Part shown: positions 26,052 through 34,643 of the stretch, piece by piece
How positions within the stretch are numbered: the first letter of the stretch is position 1
Layout of the letters: each line of letters starts with the position of its first letter
Assembly: GCA_021779665.1 (NCBI GenBank)
Contig: JAJYAG010000006.1
Location: 1 to 64,000, forward strand
Source of the DNA: Bacteroidota bacterium
GTDB taxonomy: Bacteria; Bacteroidota; Bacteroidia; Bacteroidales; JAAUTT01
Direction of reading: 5' to 3'
DNA length: 64,000 nucleotides
Translations under genes and position numbers: made by a program
The notes under the pieces: generated by a model
The model's input: only the letters and a program-made list of their open reading frames with translations
Databases searched by the model: none
Told to the model about the DNA's origin: nothing

Positions 26052-26085
26052 AACTTCCCGGTTTACGCCGGGAAGTTTTTTATTT
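26052..26085 (+). terminator. Rho-independent terminator after the tandem paralogues
   Basis: AACTTCCCGG (26052-26061) and CCGGGAAGTT (26068-26077) form a perfect ten-pair stem followed by TTT-TATTT. It ends only about ten bases before the GTG start of the next gene, so the yidD operon either has its promoter upstream of this site with partial readthrough or is started within the hairpin region. Confidence 0.9.
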
Positions 26086-26093
26086 ATTATTAA

Positions 26094-26783
26094 GTGAAAA
26101 ATACTCTTGCTCTAATATTCCTCAGCTTTTTCTGTTGTTTATCCTCCGGTCTTCATGCCCAAAAGTTCTTCCGATTAAAAGGCGATTTTACCATAAAAGC
26201 TAAGACCAATGAAGGTAAATCGCAACTAACAATGGGCAAGTTTTATTACGACCGTAACTATAAAAAACTGGTATACGTCAATAACTTCCCTAAAAAAGAA
26301 GTGTGGGTTTCGAAGGATACCTCCGTATATCATATTGTAAACAATAAAGTGATCGATCGCCAGTCAGCTCCTCCGGTTGCCGAATTCTCGATGTTTCATC
26401 TGGTGCTTAACAGCCAGCTCTCCAATTATGGCTTTAAAAACACCGCCATGATAATCGAAAAAGTTGAAAAGCAGGACAATATGGTAATCACCACCTGGGC
26501 ACTTCCACCCAAAGCTCCAAAACTTTTTGGAAAGATTAAAACTTCTACTACAAACAACAAGCTAAATGGCATTGTATTTCTTAACATGGAAGGCAAAGTG
26601 ATTAAGAAACAATTTTTTAACGATTACAGAAACATAGGCGGATTAGAATTTCCACACGAAGTGGTCGATATAATTTACATTAATGACAAAGAAAATTATC
26701 AGGTTACAACATATAAAAACATACAAATAGATGATCTTACGGAAGGCAATATTTATAATTATACTATTCCTGGGAATAAGTAA
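26094..26783 (+). CDS. LolA-like exported protein
   Basis: 229 residues from a GTG at 26094; the signal peptide MKNTLALIFLSFFCCLSSGLHAQ follows at once, which supports that start. The mature part reads like an outer-membrane lipoprotein-carrier/LolA-fold protein: FTIKAKTNEGKSQLTMGKFYYDRNYKKLVY, then a run of strands and ...GKVIKKQFFNDYRNIGGLEFPHEVVDI. The resemblance is structural and weak, so the lipoprotein-carrier role is only a suggestion. Its last 53 bases overlap the start of yidD, and it is the first of four overlapping genes. Confidence 0.65.
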   Translation: MKNTLALIFLSFFCCLSSGLHAQKFFRLKGDFTIKAKTNEGKSQLTMGKFYYDRNYKKLVYVNNFPKKEVWVSKDTSVYHIVNNKVIDRQSAPPVAEFSMFHLVLNSQLSNYGFKNTAMIIEKVEKQDNMVITTWALPPKAPKLFGKIKTSTTNNKLNGIVFLNMEGKVIKKQFFNDYRNIGGLEFPHEVVDIIYINDKENYQVTTYKNIQIDDLTEGNIYNYTIPGNK

Positions 26784-27132
26784 TGTTTGTGTTGTTAGCC
26801 AGGAAGCTTCGGCGTATAAGGAATTTGCAACACAATTCGAAACCCATAAACATAAAGAAACCTACGAATTTGCTAAAAAAGTAAATAATGAGGTGGAATT
26901 GGTATTTTCCGGATTATTTCTGTTTTATAAATCATTTCTTTCGTCGCAGGATGCAATTTCTTGCGTTTTTTACCCTTCCTGTTCGGTTTATGGCTATCAA
27001 ACCGTAAAAAAGAACGGCATTATAATAGGAATGCTCGACACATTCGATCGCCTGAGCCGCTGTCATGCCATGAGTCCCGAAGAATACGATGTCCATCCCG
27101 AAACCCGACTATTTTATGACCCTGTTAAATAA
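26731..27132 (+). CDS. yidD: YidD-family protein with N-terminal signal peptide
   Basis: 133 residues; YidD proteins are usually 70-90. Residues 57-115 carry the family signature: GLFLFYKSFLSSQD, then C78VFYPSC84SVYGYQTVKKNG and FDRLSRC111H, with all three conserved cysteines. In addition the first 25 residues (MILRKAIFIIILFLGISNVCVVSQ) form a signal peptide or anchor followed by a charged segment. YidD aids YidC-dependent membrane protein insertion from the cytoplasmic side in E. coli, so an exported form would be unusual. Start overlaps the LolA-like gene by 53 bases and the stop overlaps the next gene by 17. Confidence 0.85.
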   Translation: MILRKAIFIIILFLGISNVCVVSQEASAYKEFATQFETHKHKETYEFAKKVNNEVELVFSGLFLFYKSFLSSQDAISCVFYPSCSVYGYQTVKKNGIIIGMLDTFDRLSRCHAMSPEEYDVHPETRLFYDPVK

Positions 27133-27943
27133 GATTATTCTCTTTCTTGCAATTACGCTTTTCTCAGCTGGTCTTAAAGCCCAGAACTTCTACGATGAAG
27201 AACATTCGGCCAAATTTGCCGAGTACCTTTTTCAAAGCCAGCAATTCGACCTGGCTGCCCAGGAGTATGAACGGTTAGTATTTAGCAATTCCAATAAAAT
27301 AAATTACCAGCTCAATTTGCTGAAAAGCTATCGCAAGTCGGGCAATTACCCGATTGCAAGCAAAAGATTCCAGGACCTTTACAAAGATTCGGCGTGGTTC
27401 GCTCCTGAACCAATTGCACAGGAATATATTCATTTGCTGATGCTTGAGAACAATCTTCCCCAAGCATGGCAGTTTAACAGCATGAACAAAAACATTCCCG
27501 GAGTTCAGCAACAGTTAAACCTGTTGCAGCTGAGCCTTCTTTCCAAAAACTGGAAGCAGGCCGACAGCATTTCAAACCTCATTCAGAATCTGGATCCTGA
27601 ATACAAAAGTCTTCTTACCGACGCGTCTCAGATGAAAAAGCGATACCCCGGAGTTGCGCTTACCTTTTCGATGATTGTACCCGGAACAGGTAAAATATAC
27701 TCGGGATACTGGAAAGACGGAATTATCTCGCTTTTATTCGTAGCTGCCACCGGATGGCAATCCTACCGGGGCTTCAGCAAAAAAGGCTCTGAGTCAGTCT
27801 CCGGATGGATTTGGGGCAGTATTTCAACAGGCTTTTATCTAGGGAATTTATATGGTTCGTTTAAAGCAGCCAAACGGTTTAATAACAGGCAGAATGAATT
27901 ATTGCACAAACGCGCTGAAAGCTATATATATAGCACTTTTTAG
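27116..27943 (+). CDS. exported repeat protein with C-terminal membrane segments
   Basis: 275 residues from the ATG at 27116, which begins a signal peptide (MTLLNKIILFLAITLFSAGLKAQ); an earlier start overlapping yidD by 44 bases is less likely. The next 150 residues are helical and TPR-like (KFAEYLFQSQQFDLAAQEYERLVF, LLKSYRKSGNYPIASKRFQDLY). The C-terminal 90 residues contain IVPGTGKIYSGYWKDGIISL and two hydrophobic stretches. The same PGxGxxYxGxxKxG element occurs in the next gene. Tetratricopeptide repeats would serve protein contacts. Family and function are unassigned; the operon context with yidD suggests an envelope role. Confidence 0.72.
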   Translation: MTLLNKIILFLAITLFSAGLKAQNFYDEEHSAKFAEYLFQSQQFDLAAQEYERLVFSNSNKINYQLNLLKSYRKSGNYPIASKRFQDLYKDSAWFAPEPIAQEYIHLLMLENNLPQAWQFNSMNKNIPGVQQQLNLLQLSLLSKNWKQADSISNLIQNLDPEYKSLLTDASQMKKRYPGVALTFSMIVPGTGKIYSGYWKDGIISLLFVAATGWQSYRGFSKKGSESVSGWIWGSISTGFYLGNLYGSFKAAKRFNNRQNELLHKRAESYIYSTF

Positions 27944-28754
27944 CTGCATTGCACTTGTAACATACGGTCAAACAACCTCCGAGATTGTTCATTTTGCAAA
28001 TGAACAGTATAAAGTTGGTAATTACTCCACCTCTTTGCTTGAGTACCAAAGAGCCATATTTTTTGGCGAGGCCACTACCGGTGAGCTCTTTCATCAAATG
28101 GGCCGTTGTTCCTTCCAGTTAAAAAAGTACGACCAGGCTCTTGAATATTTCGACCGCGCCTATTTTGCTTACGATACAGAAAGCTTAAAAACTGCATCTC
28201 TGTTTGATAAAGCCAAGTGCAACATCGTTACAAAAAATTACAACATTGCCTTAATCGACCTTTTTGGACTAACAGATTCGTTGCCTGAAAATACCTATCG
28301 GCTGAAACAGTTCTATATCGGACTCTGCTATTTCGGAACCGACCAGTTCGATGAAGCTAAAACATCCTTTATGGAGGCTGTAAATCCTTCTTTTGTAAAA
28401 CAACGTCAAAGCATTGACCAGCTTCTTTCGAATAAACGCATGCTAAATCACCCAAACCCGAAAACAGCATCAACTATGAGTATGTGCTTTCCCGGACTGG
28501 GCCAGTTTTATGCCGGCGATTATAAAAACGGACTAAATTCGCTGATATTAACAAGCGCCCTGATTACGCTGGGCATAAAAATTTCCATAGAGCAATCATA
28601 TATCGACGGGATATTCACTATTCTGCCATGGTTTCAGCGCTATTACCAGGGAGGCTACATGCGCGCCGAAAAAATTGCTATGGAGAAACGCGCCGAAAAT
28701 CGAAATGAAGTTTACGAAAAGGTATTACAGGAAATTGTTTCGACAAAGAATTGA
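27894..28754 (+). CDS. exported TPR protein with PGLGQFYAG motif
   Basis: 286 residues from the ATG at 27894; the frame begins 50 bases inside the preceding gene. A signal-like stretch (IYIALFSCIALVTYGQ) is followed by tetratricopeptide-type repeats (VHFANEQYKVGNYSTSLLEYQRAIFFG, LFHQMGRCSFQLKKYDQALEYFDRAYF). The C-terminal part has CFPGLGQFYAGDYKNGLNSLIL, the same motif as the upstream gene, with further hydrophobic sequence. The pair thus looks like an ancient duplication that has diverged. It is the last of four overlapping genes and precedes a radical SAM gene by 67 bases. Confidence 0.75.
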   Translation: MNYCTNALKAIYIALFSCIALVTYGQTTSEIVHFANEQYKVGNYSTSLLEYQRAIFFGEATTGELFHQMGRCSFQLKKYDQALEYFDRAYFAYDTESLKTASLFDKAKCNIVTKNYNIALIDLFGLTDSLPENTYRLKQFYIGLCYFGTDQFDEAKTSFMEAVNPSFVKQRQSIDQLLSNKRMLNHPNPKTASTMSMCFPGLGQFYAGDYKNGLNSLILTSALITLGIKISIEQSYIDGIFTILPWFQRYYQGGYMRAEKIAMEKRAENRNEVYEKVLQEIVSTKN

Positions 28755-28821
28755 TTTTCTCTGGCTTATCAATTAAGAACAACAGATTAATAACTACTTT
28801 TACCAAACTAAAATTTAACGT

Positions 28822-31020
28822 TTGGACCCGAAGATTCTTCTTATTACTCCTCCTTTTACTCAACTAAACACTCCTTATCCGGCCACGGCCTATCTGAAAG
28901 GATTTTTAAACACGCTTAACATACCCTCATATCAGGCCGATCTGGGCATTGAAGTTATTCTTGCGCTTTTTTCCAAAGAAGGATTCGAACAGCTATTCAA
29001 TGAAGCCAAGGTTCATAAAGAGCATTTTTCGGAAAACAGCACCCGCATATTTGGATTGCAGCAGGAATATATCCAGACTGTTGACCTTGTAATTGAATTT
29101 TTGCAAGGGAAAAATCCAACGCTGGCCCATCTGATTTGTGAAGGAAATTTTCTGCCCGAAGCATCGCGGTTTACGCAGAACGAGGATTTTGAATGGGCTT
29201 TCGGCACCATGGGCATGATGGACAAAGCAAAACACCTTGCCACACTCTATCTCGAAGATATCTCCGATTTTATTATCGACACCATCGATCCTCATTTTGG
29301 TTTCAGCAGGTATGCCGAGCGACTGGGGCGATCAGCCAATTCATTCGACGAGCTAAACGAATCGCTCAACCAGTCCCCTACCCTCATCGACAGGCTCCTT
29401 TTTGCAATTCTGGAAAAGAAAATTACCAGTTTTCAACCTTCCCTTGTGGGGCTTTCGGTTCCATTTCCCGGGAACCTTTTCTGCGCCTTTAAATGCGGAC
29501 AATGGATCAAAACCAACCACCCGGCAATCAAAATTGTAATGGGCGGTGGTTTTGTGAATACAGAACTTCGCTCGTTAAGCGATGCCAGGGTTTTCGACTA
29601 CATAGATTTTATAACGCTCGACGATGGAGAAGCTCCAGTAAAACATATTATCCAATACCTCAAGGGAGATCGGGAGCTCGGGCTCCTTAAACGAACCTAT
29701 TGCAAAATCGAGGATAAGGTTACCTTCATAAACGGCTCTGATGAAAAAGATGTAGCCCAGCGCGATACCGGCACGCCCGATTATACGGACCTGCTGCTCG
29801 AAAAATATATCTCCGTAATTGAAGTCACCAATCCCATGCACCGCCTTTGGAGCGACGGCCGGTGGAACAAACTTACCCTGGCCCATGGCTGCTACTGGGG
29901 ACGATGCACCTTTTGCGACACCACGCTCGACTACATAAAACGTTTCGAACCCAACACCATAAGCCTGCTGTGCGACAGAATTGAAGCAATTGTCCGCCAG
30001 ACAAAGCAAACGGGTTTCCATTTTGTAGACGAAGCGGCGCCCCCGGCTTTGCTGAAAGGCTTATCTCTCGAACTGATCCGCCGGAACATTAAAATAGTAT
30101 GGTGGGCCAATATCCGTTTCGAAAAGAATTTCACTTCCGACCTTTGCCGGTTGATGAAAGAAGCAGGATGTATCGCCGTTTCAGGAGGTTTGGAAGTTGC
30201 GTCGGATAAGATTCTGCGCATGATCAACAAAGGTGTTAATGTTTCCCAAGTAGCGCAGGTTTGCGACAACTTCACGCAGGCAGGTATAATGGTCCACTCC
30301 TACCTGATGTATGGTTTTCCTACGCAAAGCGTCCAGGAAACAATTGATTCCCTTGAAGTAGTGCGTCAGCTATTTATGAATGGTCTGGTACAATCAGGTT
30401 TCTGGCACCAGTTTGCTTTAACGGTTCATAGCCCGGTGGGACAAAATCCCGATCAGTTTAAAATCAGCATCCCCAATCCACTTCCCGGGACATTTGCCAA
30501 CAACGATCTGTTTTACGATGATCCAACCGGATGCAATCACGAGCAATTTGGCGAAGGATTGAGCAAATCGCTTTTCAACTTTATGCACGGTATAGGTTTC
30601 GAATTTCCTTTACAGGATTGGTTCGACTTTAAAATACCGAAAACTACGATTCCTCCAAATTTCATTGCAAGGGCGATCAACGCGAACGGCAATAACCAAA
30701 TTAGTCCAAATGCTCAGTTGGTCTGGCTGGGAAATATTCCTGAACTGGAAATTCAGACGAAAAATAAAAAGGGCGCCAAAAGTGAGATTGCTGTTTTGAC
30801 AGTGCGCACAAAAAAGCACGAAACCACCATACAGATGGATGCTGAACCTGGAAAATGGCTCGTTGAAAAGCTTGGGAATATTTCAGCACACAACTCAGAA
30901 AGGATTATTTTCAGTGAGTTGGAGCAAGAATATTTGCAAAAATTTGGAACCAGTTTCCTTGAACTTTGGAACGGGAAAGCATTCAAAGTCTTAAAAGAAC
31001 TGGGATTAATAGCTGTTTAG
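28822..31020 (+). CDS. B12-binding domain radical SAM protein
   Basis: 732 residues. An in-frame stop six bases upstream and the conserved opening KILLITPPFTQLNTPYPATAYL leave the TTG at 28822 as the only reasonable start. The N-terminal third is a cobalamin-binding-like domain (VGLSVPFPGNLFCAF, IVMGGGFVNTE). The radical SAM core starts at LAHGCYWGRCTFCDTTLDY with cysteines C357, C362 and C365, a CX4CX2C spacing instead of the usual CX3CX2C. It is followed by FHFVDEAAPP and GCIAVSGGLEVASDKILRMINKG. Members of this superfamily methylate or rearrange unactivated carbons; the substrate is unknown. It may be co-transcribed with the preceding operon. Confidence 0.87.
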   Translation: MDPKILLITPPFTQLNTPYPATAYLKGFLNTLNIPSYQADLGIEVILALFSKEGFEQLFNEAKVHKEHFSENSTRIFGLQQEYIQTVDLVIEFLQGKNPTLAHLICEGNFLPEASRFTQNEDFEWAFGTMGMMDKAKHLATLYLEDISDFIIDTIDPHFGFSRYAERLGRSANSFDELNESLNQSPTLIDRLLFAILEKKITSFQPSLVGLSVPFPGNLFCAFKCGQWIKTNHPAIKIVMGGGFVNTELRSLSDARVFDYIDFITLDDGEAPVKHIIQYLKGDRELGLLKRTYCKIEDKVTFINGSDEKDVAQRDTGTPDYTDLLLEKYISVIEVTNPMHRLWSDGRWNKLTLAHGCYWGRCTFCDTTLDYIKRFEPNTISLLCDRIEAIVRQTKQTGFHFVDEAAPPALLKGLSLELIRRNIKIVWWANIRFEKNFTSDLCRLMKEAGCIAVSGGLEVASDKILRMINKGVNVSQVAQVCDNFTQAGIMVHSYLMYGFPTQSVQETIDSLEVVRQLFMNGLVQSGFWHQFALTVHSPVGQNPDQFKISIPNPLPGTFANNDLFYDDPTGCNHEQFGEGLSKSLFNFMHGIGFEFPLQDWFDFKIPKTTIPPNFIARAINANGNNQISPNAQLVWLGNIPELEIQTKNKKGAKSEIAVLTVRTKKHETTIQMDAEPGKWLVEKLGNISAHNSERIIFSELEQEYLQKFGTSFLELWNGKAFKVLKELGLIAV

Positions 31021-31024
31021 CGCT

Positions 31025-31723
31025 TCAAAACTTTCGGAGAAAATAAGACCTTGAGGCTTTTGATGAGTTTTCTTTACTATTGACCATTTCCCATGTTTTA
31101 AGCAATGCCCTTAAAAAAGTTTCAGGTGGCTGAGCTCCCCGAACGCTGAGTTTTTCATTAAACAAGAAAAAGGGGACCCCGGTTATTCCCAATTCACGGG
31201 CATACGCTTCGTCCATAGCCACATTGTCGGTGAAGTCTTCACTATTCATAGCCGATTTGACAATATCTGCAGGAATTCCGGCCTCAATGCCCAATTTTGT
31301 TAAGGAATCTATGTCGCTGATATTAATACCATCGGTAAAATAAGCTTTGAAGAGCAATTCCTCTGCCTCATTCTGCCGATGATGCAGTTTTGCCAGATGC
31401 GTGAGCCTGTGCGCATGAAATGAATTTGCAACTATTGCTTTATCAAAATTATAATCGATTCCAAACTGTTTTCCTTGCAGAACAATTTGTTCGTGAGCCT
31501 GAACAGATTGTTGGCGGCTTATACCTTTTACATCTGCCAAATGATCGTAAACACTCACTCCGGGTTGTGTTACCAAGTATGGATCAAGTTGAAAGCTATG
31601 CCATTCCACACTCACATCGTTTTTATATTGAAATTGTTCCAGTCCCGCCTCAAACCTTCTCTTGCCCAGATAGCAAAAAGGGCAACGTATATCCGACCAG
31701 ATTTCGACCTTTATTTTTTCCAT
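31025..31723 (-). CDS. DsbA-family oxidoreductase (FrnE-like)
   Basis: 232 residues from the ATG at 31723. The thioredoxin-fold redox motif appears near the N-terminus as SDIRCPFCYLGKRRFE (CPFC), and the central insertion helices and IEAGIPADIVKSAMNSEDFTDNV are typical for FrnE/2-hydroxychromene isomerase-like proteins. The cis-proline loop reads GITGVPFFLFNEKLSVRGAQP. There is no signal peptide, so it acts in the cytoplasm. It is convergent with the radical SAM gene, with 4 bases between the stops. Confidence 0.9.
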   Translation of the reverse strand: MEKIKVEIWSDIRCPFCYLGKRRFEAGLEQFQYKNDVSVEWHSFQLDPYLVTQPGVSVYDHLADVKGISRQQSVQAHEQIVLQGKQFGIDYNFDKAIVANSFHAHRLTHLAKLHHRQNEAEELLFKAYFTDGINISDIDSLTKLGIEAGIPADIVKSAMNSEDFTDNVAMDEAYARELGITGVPFFLFNEKLSVRGAQPPETFLRALLKTWEMVNSKENSSKASRSYFLRKF

Positions 31724-31782
31724 AACATTATATTGTTTATGGTTAAAACAAAAAGCGGGGATTTTGTTCAAAAAACCAGGAT

Positions 31783-32718
31783 TTACTTCGGAGCGGAAAC
31801 CTCCTGCACCATTTTCATCAGCTGCATGCGGCTGGTTGCAAGTGTTTTTCCATAAATACGATGCGTATGGTCCTTCACTGTTTGCAGACTTATAAAAAGT
31901 TTATCAGCTATTTGCTGGTTGGTTAAACCATTACATATTTCATTTATGATTTCTTTTTCACGTGGTGAAATTTCATATTTCCTGCAAAAAGTTTCAAACG
32001 ATAATTTTTCCTGAGGAATTTCTTTTGCATGAATTTGAGGCTCCATATTAAACTTCAGAAAAACAGGAATGAAAGAAGTTCCGGCAAAAAAGAGGAAGAT
32101 GAAGATTAAAACCAGGTAAATGCTGTGGTCATAAAAAAGCAAAGCGGCATTTTGAGCAGATACAAATAGTGCAATGCCAAGCACCAAACGAATTTTATTT
32201 TTCCTGTGCAGGAAAGCCAGAGTTACCGTTTTTATTAGCAAAAAACAGGCGAATAGCGAATAAACAAGGCTTGATACGAGAAAATAATATTTCAGAATAT
32301 CAATATTTTTAACCAGTTCGGCTTTCGAATTCCAGACTCCGATAATAACAAGGAAAAGAATGTTGCCACCCAAAAAGATAGCATTAAAAAACCGCAGGTT
32401 TCTTTTTCCTGTAAATTCTATCACAAAGCGCAGAAACATCAACCAGCCAAAAACAATAAACGGCGACCCCAGCAATACTGATATTTCGTTTATTTTGTCC
32501 AGAGTTTTAGGTTCGATAAGATTCGAGAGGTACGAAATAATAATTACTTGCCCCCATATGGCGTAAAAACCAAACATGAAATAAAACACCTGCATGTACA
32601 GCAATGTCGCCGTCCAATTGTACCGAAACTGACTGCGAAGCTGGGATACAAGGGTGATACTGCCGGTGGCGAAAGCTGCCGATACAATAAATAGTCCTAT
32701 AACAATCAGATTTAACAT
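31783..32718 (-). CDS. membrane-bound LuxR-type transcriptional regulator
   Basis: 311 residues. The first 225 residues hold about seven transmembrane helices with no recognisable sensor motif. The C-terminal 65 residues are a LuxR/GerE helix-turn-helix: ISPREKEIINEICNGLTNQQIADKLFISLQTVKDHTHRIYGK. A membrane-embedded sensor directly linked to a DNA-binding domain is the likely design, with the signal unknown. It lies 60 bases upstream of the DsbA-like gene on the same strand and is divergent from the membrane protein gene at 32884, which is a plausible target. Confidence 0.88.
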   Translation of the reverse strand: MLNLIVIGLFIVSAAFATGSITLVSQLRSQFRYNWTATLLYMQVFYFMFGFYAIWGQVIIISYLSNLIEPKTLDKINEISVLLGSPFIVFGWLMFLRFVIEFTGKRNLRFFNAIFLGGNILFLVIIGVWNSKAELVKNIDILKYYFLVSSLVYSLFACFLLIKTVTLAFLHRKNKIRLVLGIALFVSAQNAALLFYDHSIYLVLIFIFLFFAGTSFIPVFLKFNMEPQIHAKEIPQEKLSFETFCRKYEISPREKEIINEICNGLTNQQIADKLFISLQTVKDHTHRIYGKTLATSRMQLMKMVQEVSAPK

Positions 32719-32850
32719 GACATAAAAATAAAAATTAAAGCATTCAATCCGGAGGTAAAAATAAGCTCAACTTAAGTAGCTGTATGCATACCAAAGTAGG
32801 AAATTTGGAAAACACTACTTTAGTATGAAGCTTTAGGGGCATGGTGTTCT

Positions 32851-32858
32851 TAGATTTG
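32851..32858 (+). promoter_or_regulatory. TAnnTTTG-type -7 element before the gene at 32884
   Basis: TAGATTTG matches TAnnTTTG and lies 25 bases before the start codon. No good -33 element is evident. Confidence 0.35.
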
Positions 32859-32883
32859 CAGTGTTTTTAAATCACAAAACATT

Positions 32884-33636
32884 ATGGAAACAAATAATAA
32901 TTACAATTATGGAACAGGCCTTGGCGATAGTTTCGACAATGGCTGGAAAACAATGAACCTCTATTTTTTACCTCTTTTTCTGGTAACCTTTATCCTGGCA
33001 ATACTGGATGGTCCCAAAAACATGTTTCAATATAAAGTCAACCCGGGAGACTTTCCTAATAACCTGGAAAATTTCAACTGGGAAAATTTCACACATTTTT
33101 CAAGCACCTGGGCTGCATTAGGAGCTTTGGCAATGGTTTTCGTAATTTTTGCCCTGGCTTATAGCTTTTTACTTCTTCCTATATTAAAGTTCGGTAGAGA
33201 TATGATGTTTGTGCAGGCTGTCCGTCGCATTAAGCCCGATTTTAATTATCTGATCCAGGGATTTAAGGAAAATTATTTTCAGATTGTGCTGGCGAATCTG
33301 CTGGTGTTTGGCTTAATTATGATTGGCTTTTTCGCCCTGATTATTCCGGGAATTATTGTTGCCTGCCGTCTGGTTTTTGTGTCGTACCTGGTGATGGATA
33401 AGAAACTTGATCCCATCGCTGCCGTTGAAGAAAGCTGGAGAATGACAAGCGGTCATGGCTGGACAATATTCGGAATGGCTATTGTATCCTTCTTTATATT
33501 TATTGTAGGGTTAATCCTGTGTCTGGTGGGAGTTTTTCCTGCAATGATCTGGATAGGAGCTTCGTTTGCAAGTTTGTACGAGTCCGTTTTGAGAGAAAGG
33601 ATGCCTAAGGAAGACTATACCGTTCCGGTAATCTGA
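32884..33636 (+). CDS. multi-pass membrane protein, unknown function
   Basis: 250 residues with about five hydrophobic segments (30-48, 75-100, 125-170 and 190-230 among them). The pattern IPGIIVACRLVFVSYLVMDKKLDPIAAVEESWRMTSGHGW is characteristic of a widespread family of unnamed membrane proteins (glycerophosphodiesterase membrane-domain-like/YciC-like). No catalytic motif is seen. It is divergent from the membrane LuxR regulator, with 165 bases between the starts, and ends at a bidirectional terminator. Confidence 0.78.
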   Translation: METNNNYNYGTGLGDSFDNGWKTMNLYFLPLFLVTFILAILDGPKNMFQYKVNPGDFPNNLENFNWENFTHFSSTWAALGALAMVFVIFALAYSFLLLPILKFGRDMMFVQAVRRIKPDFNYLIQGFKENYFQIVLANLLVFGLIMIGFFALIIPGIIVACRLVFVSYLVMDKKLDPIAAVEESWRMTSGHGWTIFGMAIVSFFIFIVGLILCLVGVFPAMIWIGASFASLYESVLRERMPKEDYTVPVI

Positions 33637-33650
33637 AAAACATAATGGTT

Positions 33651-33699
33651 AAAAAAAGAAGCTCTGCAGGAAATCACAACCTGCAGAGCTTCTTTTTTT
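33651..33699. terminator. bidirectional Rho-independent terminator
   Basis: AAGAAGCTCTGCAGG and CCTGCAGAGCTTCTT pair over 15 bases around a nine-base loop, with an A run on the left and a T run on the right. It therefore works for both convergent genes, the membrane protein at 32884 and the aldo/keto reductase at 33728. Confidence 0.92.
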
Positions 33700-33727
33700 A
33701 AATCTTCCAGACAAGAAAATCACACTA

Positions 33728-34606
33728 TCAGGATTTTACAATTCTCATTACTTGGCTCACTGCATCATCAACCTGTTCTTTGCTTTCCATGCCCAGGGTC
33801 ATGCAATCAACGTTTCCGCTTTTAATTACATAGTTGAGCGATTTTTCGCGATCTTCATCTTTCACAAGCTCTCCACATCCGAAAACCTTCATCCCCATTA
33901 CACCTTTGCCGTTTGCTTTTGCTGTTTCAAGCACTTTCATCACCTCTTCGGGTTTGCCATCCATCTTGGCACCACTATGGTTAATACGTGCCAGAAGAAC
34001 ATCTACCCAGGGATGTGTTGCCGCCACGTTCATGGCATCGAGACTATGGCAAGAAATTCCGACAGTTTTAATGATGCCCTTGCTTTTTGCTTCCGAAAGA
34101 GCATCCATATAACTTTTATATTCATTAGTCCAGTTGCCATTAACCATGCAATGCAGCAGAAATATATCGATATAATCAGTCCCAAGTTCTTTCCTGAAGC
34201 GATCGAGGCTATTGCTGAAAGGCTCGGGAGTATACCAATCCTGATGCTGGTACACCATAACCTTTGTGAGCAGCGTTATTTTTTCGCGGGGCAGAACTTT
34301 AAAAGCCTCACGGGCATAAGGATGAGAGCCATACATATCGGCAGTATCCAGAAATCGGACACCTTTGTCGTAGCAATGCTGCACAAGTTCCACAAACCCT
34401 TTGGTTCCAAGTTTTGTCTGGTTCGAAACGTGTTTCCACCCATAGGAGCCGGTACCCAAAGCCACCCTCGACACGGACAGTCCGGTTTTACCAAGTTTTA
34501 CCTTATCAATAACTGCCGACTGTGAAGTCGCTCCGGGAAAAGCCATCAATCCGGCAAAACCGGCGGAGCTAGCAGCAACAAATTCCCGTCTGGTAAATTT
34601 CTTCAT
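33728..34606 (-). CDS. Tat-exported aldo/keto reductase
   Basis: 292 residues. The N-terminus carries a twin-arginine signal (KKFTRREFVAASSAGFAGLMAFPG). The AKR core is clear: KVKLGKTGLSVSRVALGTGSYG, RFLDTADMYG (catalytic Asp/Tyr), LLTKVM, TDYIDIFLLHCMVNGNWTNEY, and GISCHSLDAMN. An exported AKR with Tat signal probably folds with its nicotinamide cofactor before export. The substrate is unknown. The gene is monocistronic and terminated by the bidirectional hairpin. Confidence 0.9.
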   Translation of the reverse strand: MKKFTRREFVAASSAGFAGLMAFPGATSQSAVIDKVKLGKTGLSVSRVALGTGSYGWKHVSNQTKLGTKGFVELVQHCYDKGVRFLDTADMYGSHPYAREAFKVLPREKITLLTKVMVYQHQDWYTPEPFSNSLDRFRKELGTDYIDIFLLHCMVNGNWTNEYKSYMDALSEAKSKGIIKTVGISCHSLDAMNVAATHPWVDVLLARINHSGAKMDGKPEEVMKVLETAKANGKGVMGMKVFGCGELVKDEDREKSLNYVIKSGNVDCMTLGMESKEQVDDAVSQVMRIVKS

Positions 34607-34621
34607 ACCTTCTATTGTTAT

Positions 34622-34643
34622 AAAAAAAGAGGATGTTATCCTC
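34622..34643 (-). terminator. terminator overlapping the stop codon of a 34-residue gene
   Basis: On the minus strand AGAGGAT-AAC-ATCCTCT forms a seven-pair stem followed by TTTTTTTA. The stop codon TAA of the small gene at 34636 sits inside the hairpin. Confidence 0.75.
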
